NCBI GenBank assembly: GCA_027067895.1
Contig: JAMOUY010000342.1
Location: 1-6,325, forward strand
DNA: 6,325 nt
Direction: 5' to 3'
Source: Acidobacteriota bacterium
GTDB lineage: Bacteria > Acidobacteriota > Holophagae > Thermotomaculales > Thermotomaculaceae
Part shown: in pieces, positions 6,248-6,325 of the stretch
Layout: every line of letters begins with the position of its first letter
How positions within the stretch are numbered: the stretch's first letter is position 1
Notes under the pieces: model-generated
The model's database searches: none
What the model was told of the DNA's origin: nothing
Seen by the model: only the letters and a program-made list of their open reading frames with translations
Position numbers and translations under genes: made by a program

Positions 6248-6325
6248 TTAATTTAATTTTCCGATTTCTTTTTCCACAATTGTAAGAAGTTCACCAGTGT
6301 TAATTATTTTTTTTGCCTTCTCTAT
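6248..6325 (-). CDS. C-terminal end of an unidentified gene upstream of hutU, possibly histidine ammonia-lyase
   Basis: The minus strand is open from the window edge for 25 codons and then stops at a TAA. The residues read [14 protein letters not shown] and then [11 protein letters not shown], a charged, helix-like tail. The stop lies 11 bases before the hutU start, which is operon spacing, so this is very probably the last part of the preceding gene in a histidine-utilisation operon. A helix of the type 'A..ii..G.l...ve..ig.l' is reminiscent of the C-terminal end of histidine ammonia-lyase (HutH), the enzyme that makes urocanate for HutU. That identification rests on general resemblance plus neighbourhood, and other hut genes (hutI, ftcD) are possible. 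I am fairly sure it is coding and only moderately inclined to HutH. Confidence 0.6.
   Translation of the reverse strand: MEKAKKIINTGELLTIVEKEIGKLN

Overview
The window is a run of genes that all read on the minus strand, so the biological order goes from high to low coordinates: a gene cut by the window edge (its last 25 codons), hutU (urocanate hydratase), ahcY (S-adenosylhomocysteine hydrolase), rpmB (ribosomal protein L28), a single-domain receiver protein, a soluble PAS histidine kinase, and an NtrC-type sigma-54-dependent response regulator. I see no RNA gene, CRISPR array, insertion sequence or phage gene. The plus-strand open frames lie antisense to these genes and look like shadows.

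Region by region: (1) 6325-4587 is the end of a histidine-utilisation operon. The partial upstream gene stops 11 bases before hutU, which has a purine-rich ribosome site. (2) 4586-3255 holds ahcY after a 78-base gap with a plausible promoter. Its real start is an ATG at 4508 behind a perfect AGGAGG, giving 417 residues. It is of the short type best known from archaea and thermophilic bacteria, without the C-terminal K...Y tail of the long bacterial/eukaryotic form. (3) 3254-2931 is a self-contained rpmB unit with an extended -10 promoter, a strong Shine-Dalgarno, the four-cysteine form of L28 and a textbook terminator with a GCAA loop. (4) 2937-109 is a three-gene signalling operon. The receiver and kinase genes are in the same frame, separated only by a TAG and three codons, and the kinase overlaps the regulator by 29 bases.

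Working model (inference): the kinase is cytosolic, with an N-terminal Cys-rich segment (C9, C16-Pro, C24-Trp) before its PAS domain, so it probably senses an internal cue, perhaps redox state, metal or a cofactor. It would phosphorylate the NtrC-type regulator and may exchange phosphate with the small receiver. Target genes are not visible, and by eye I found no convincing -24/-12 sigma-54 promoter in the window.

Organism: a bacterium (bacterial L28, sigma-54 activator, bacterial promoters) with an AT-rich genome, probably from a lineage that carries the short AhcY form and breaks down histidine. I cannot name the phylum from this sequence alone. Base composition differs between parts: one sampled 60-base line in hutU (4741-4800) has 31 G+C, whereas one in the receiver gene (2701-2760) has 15.
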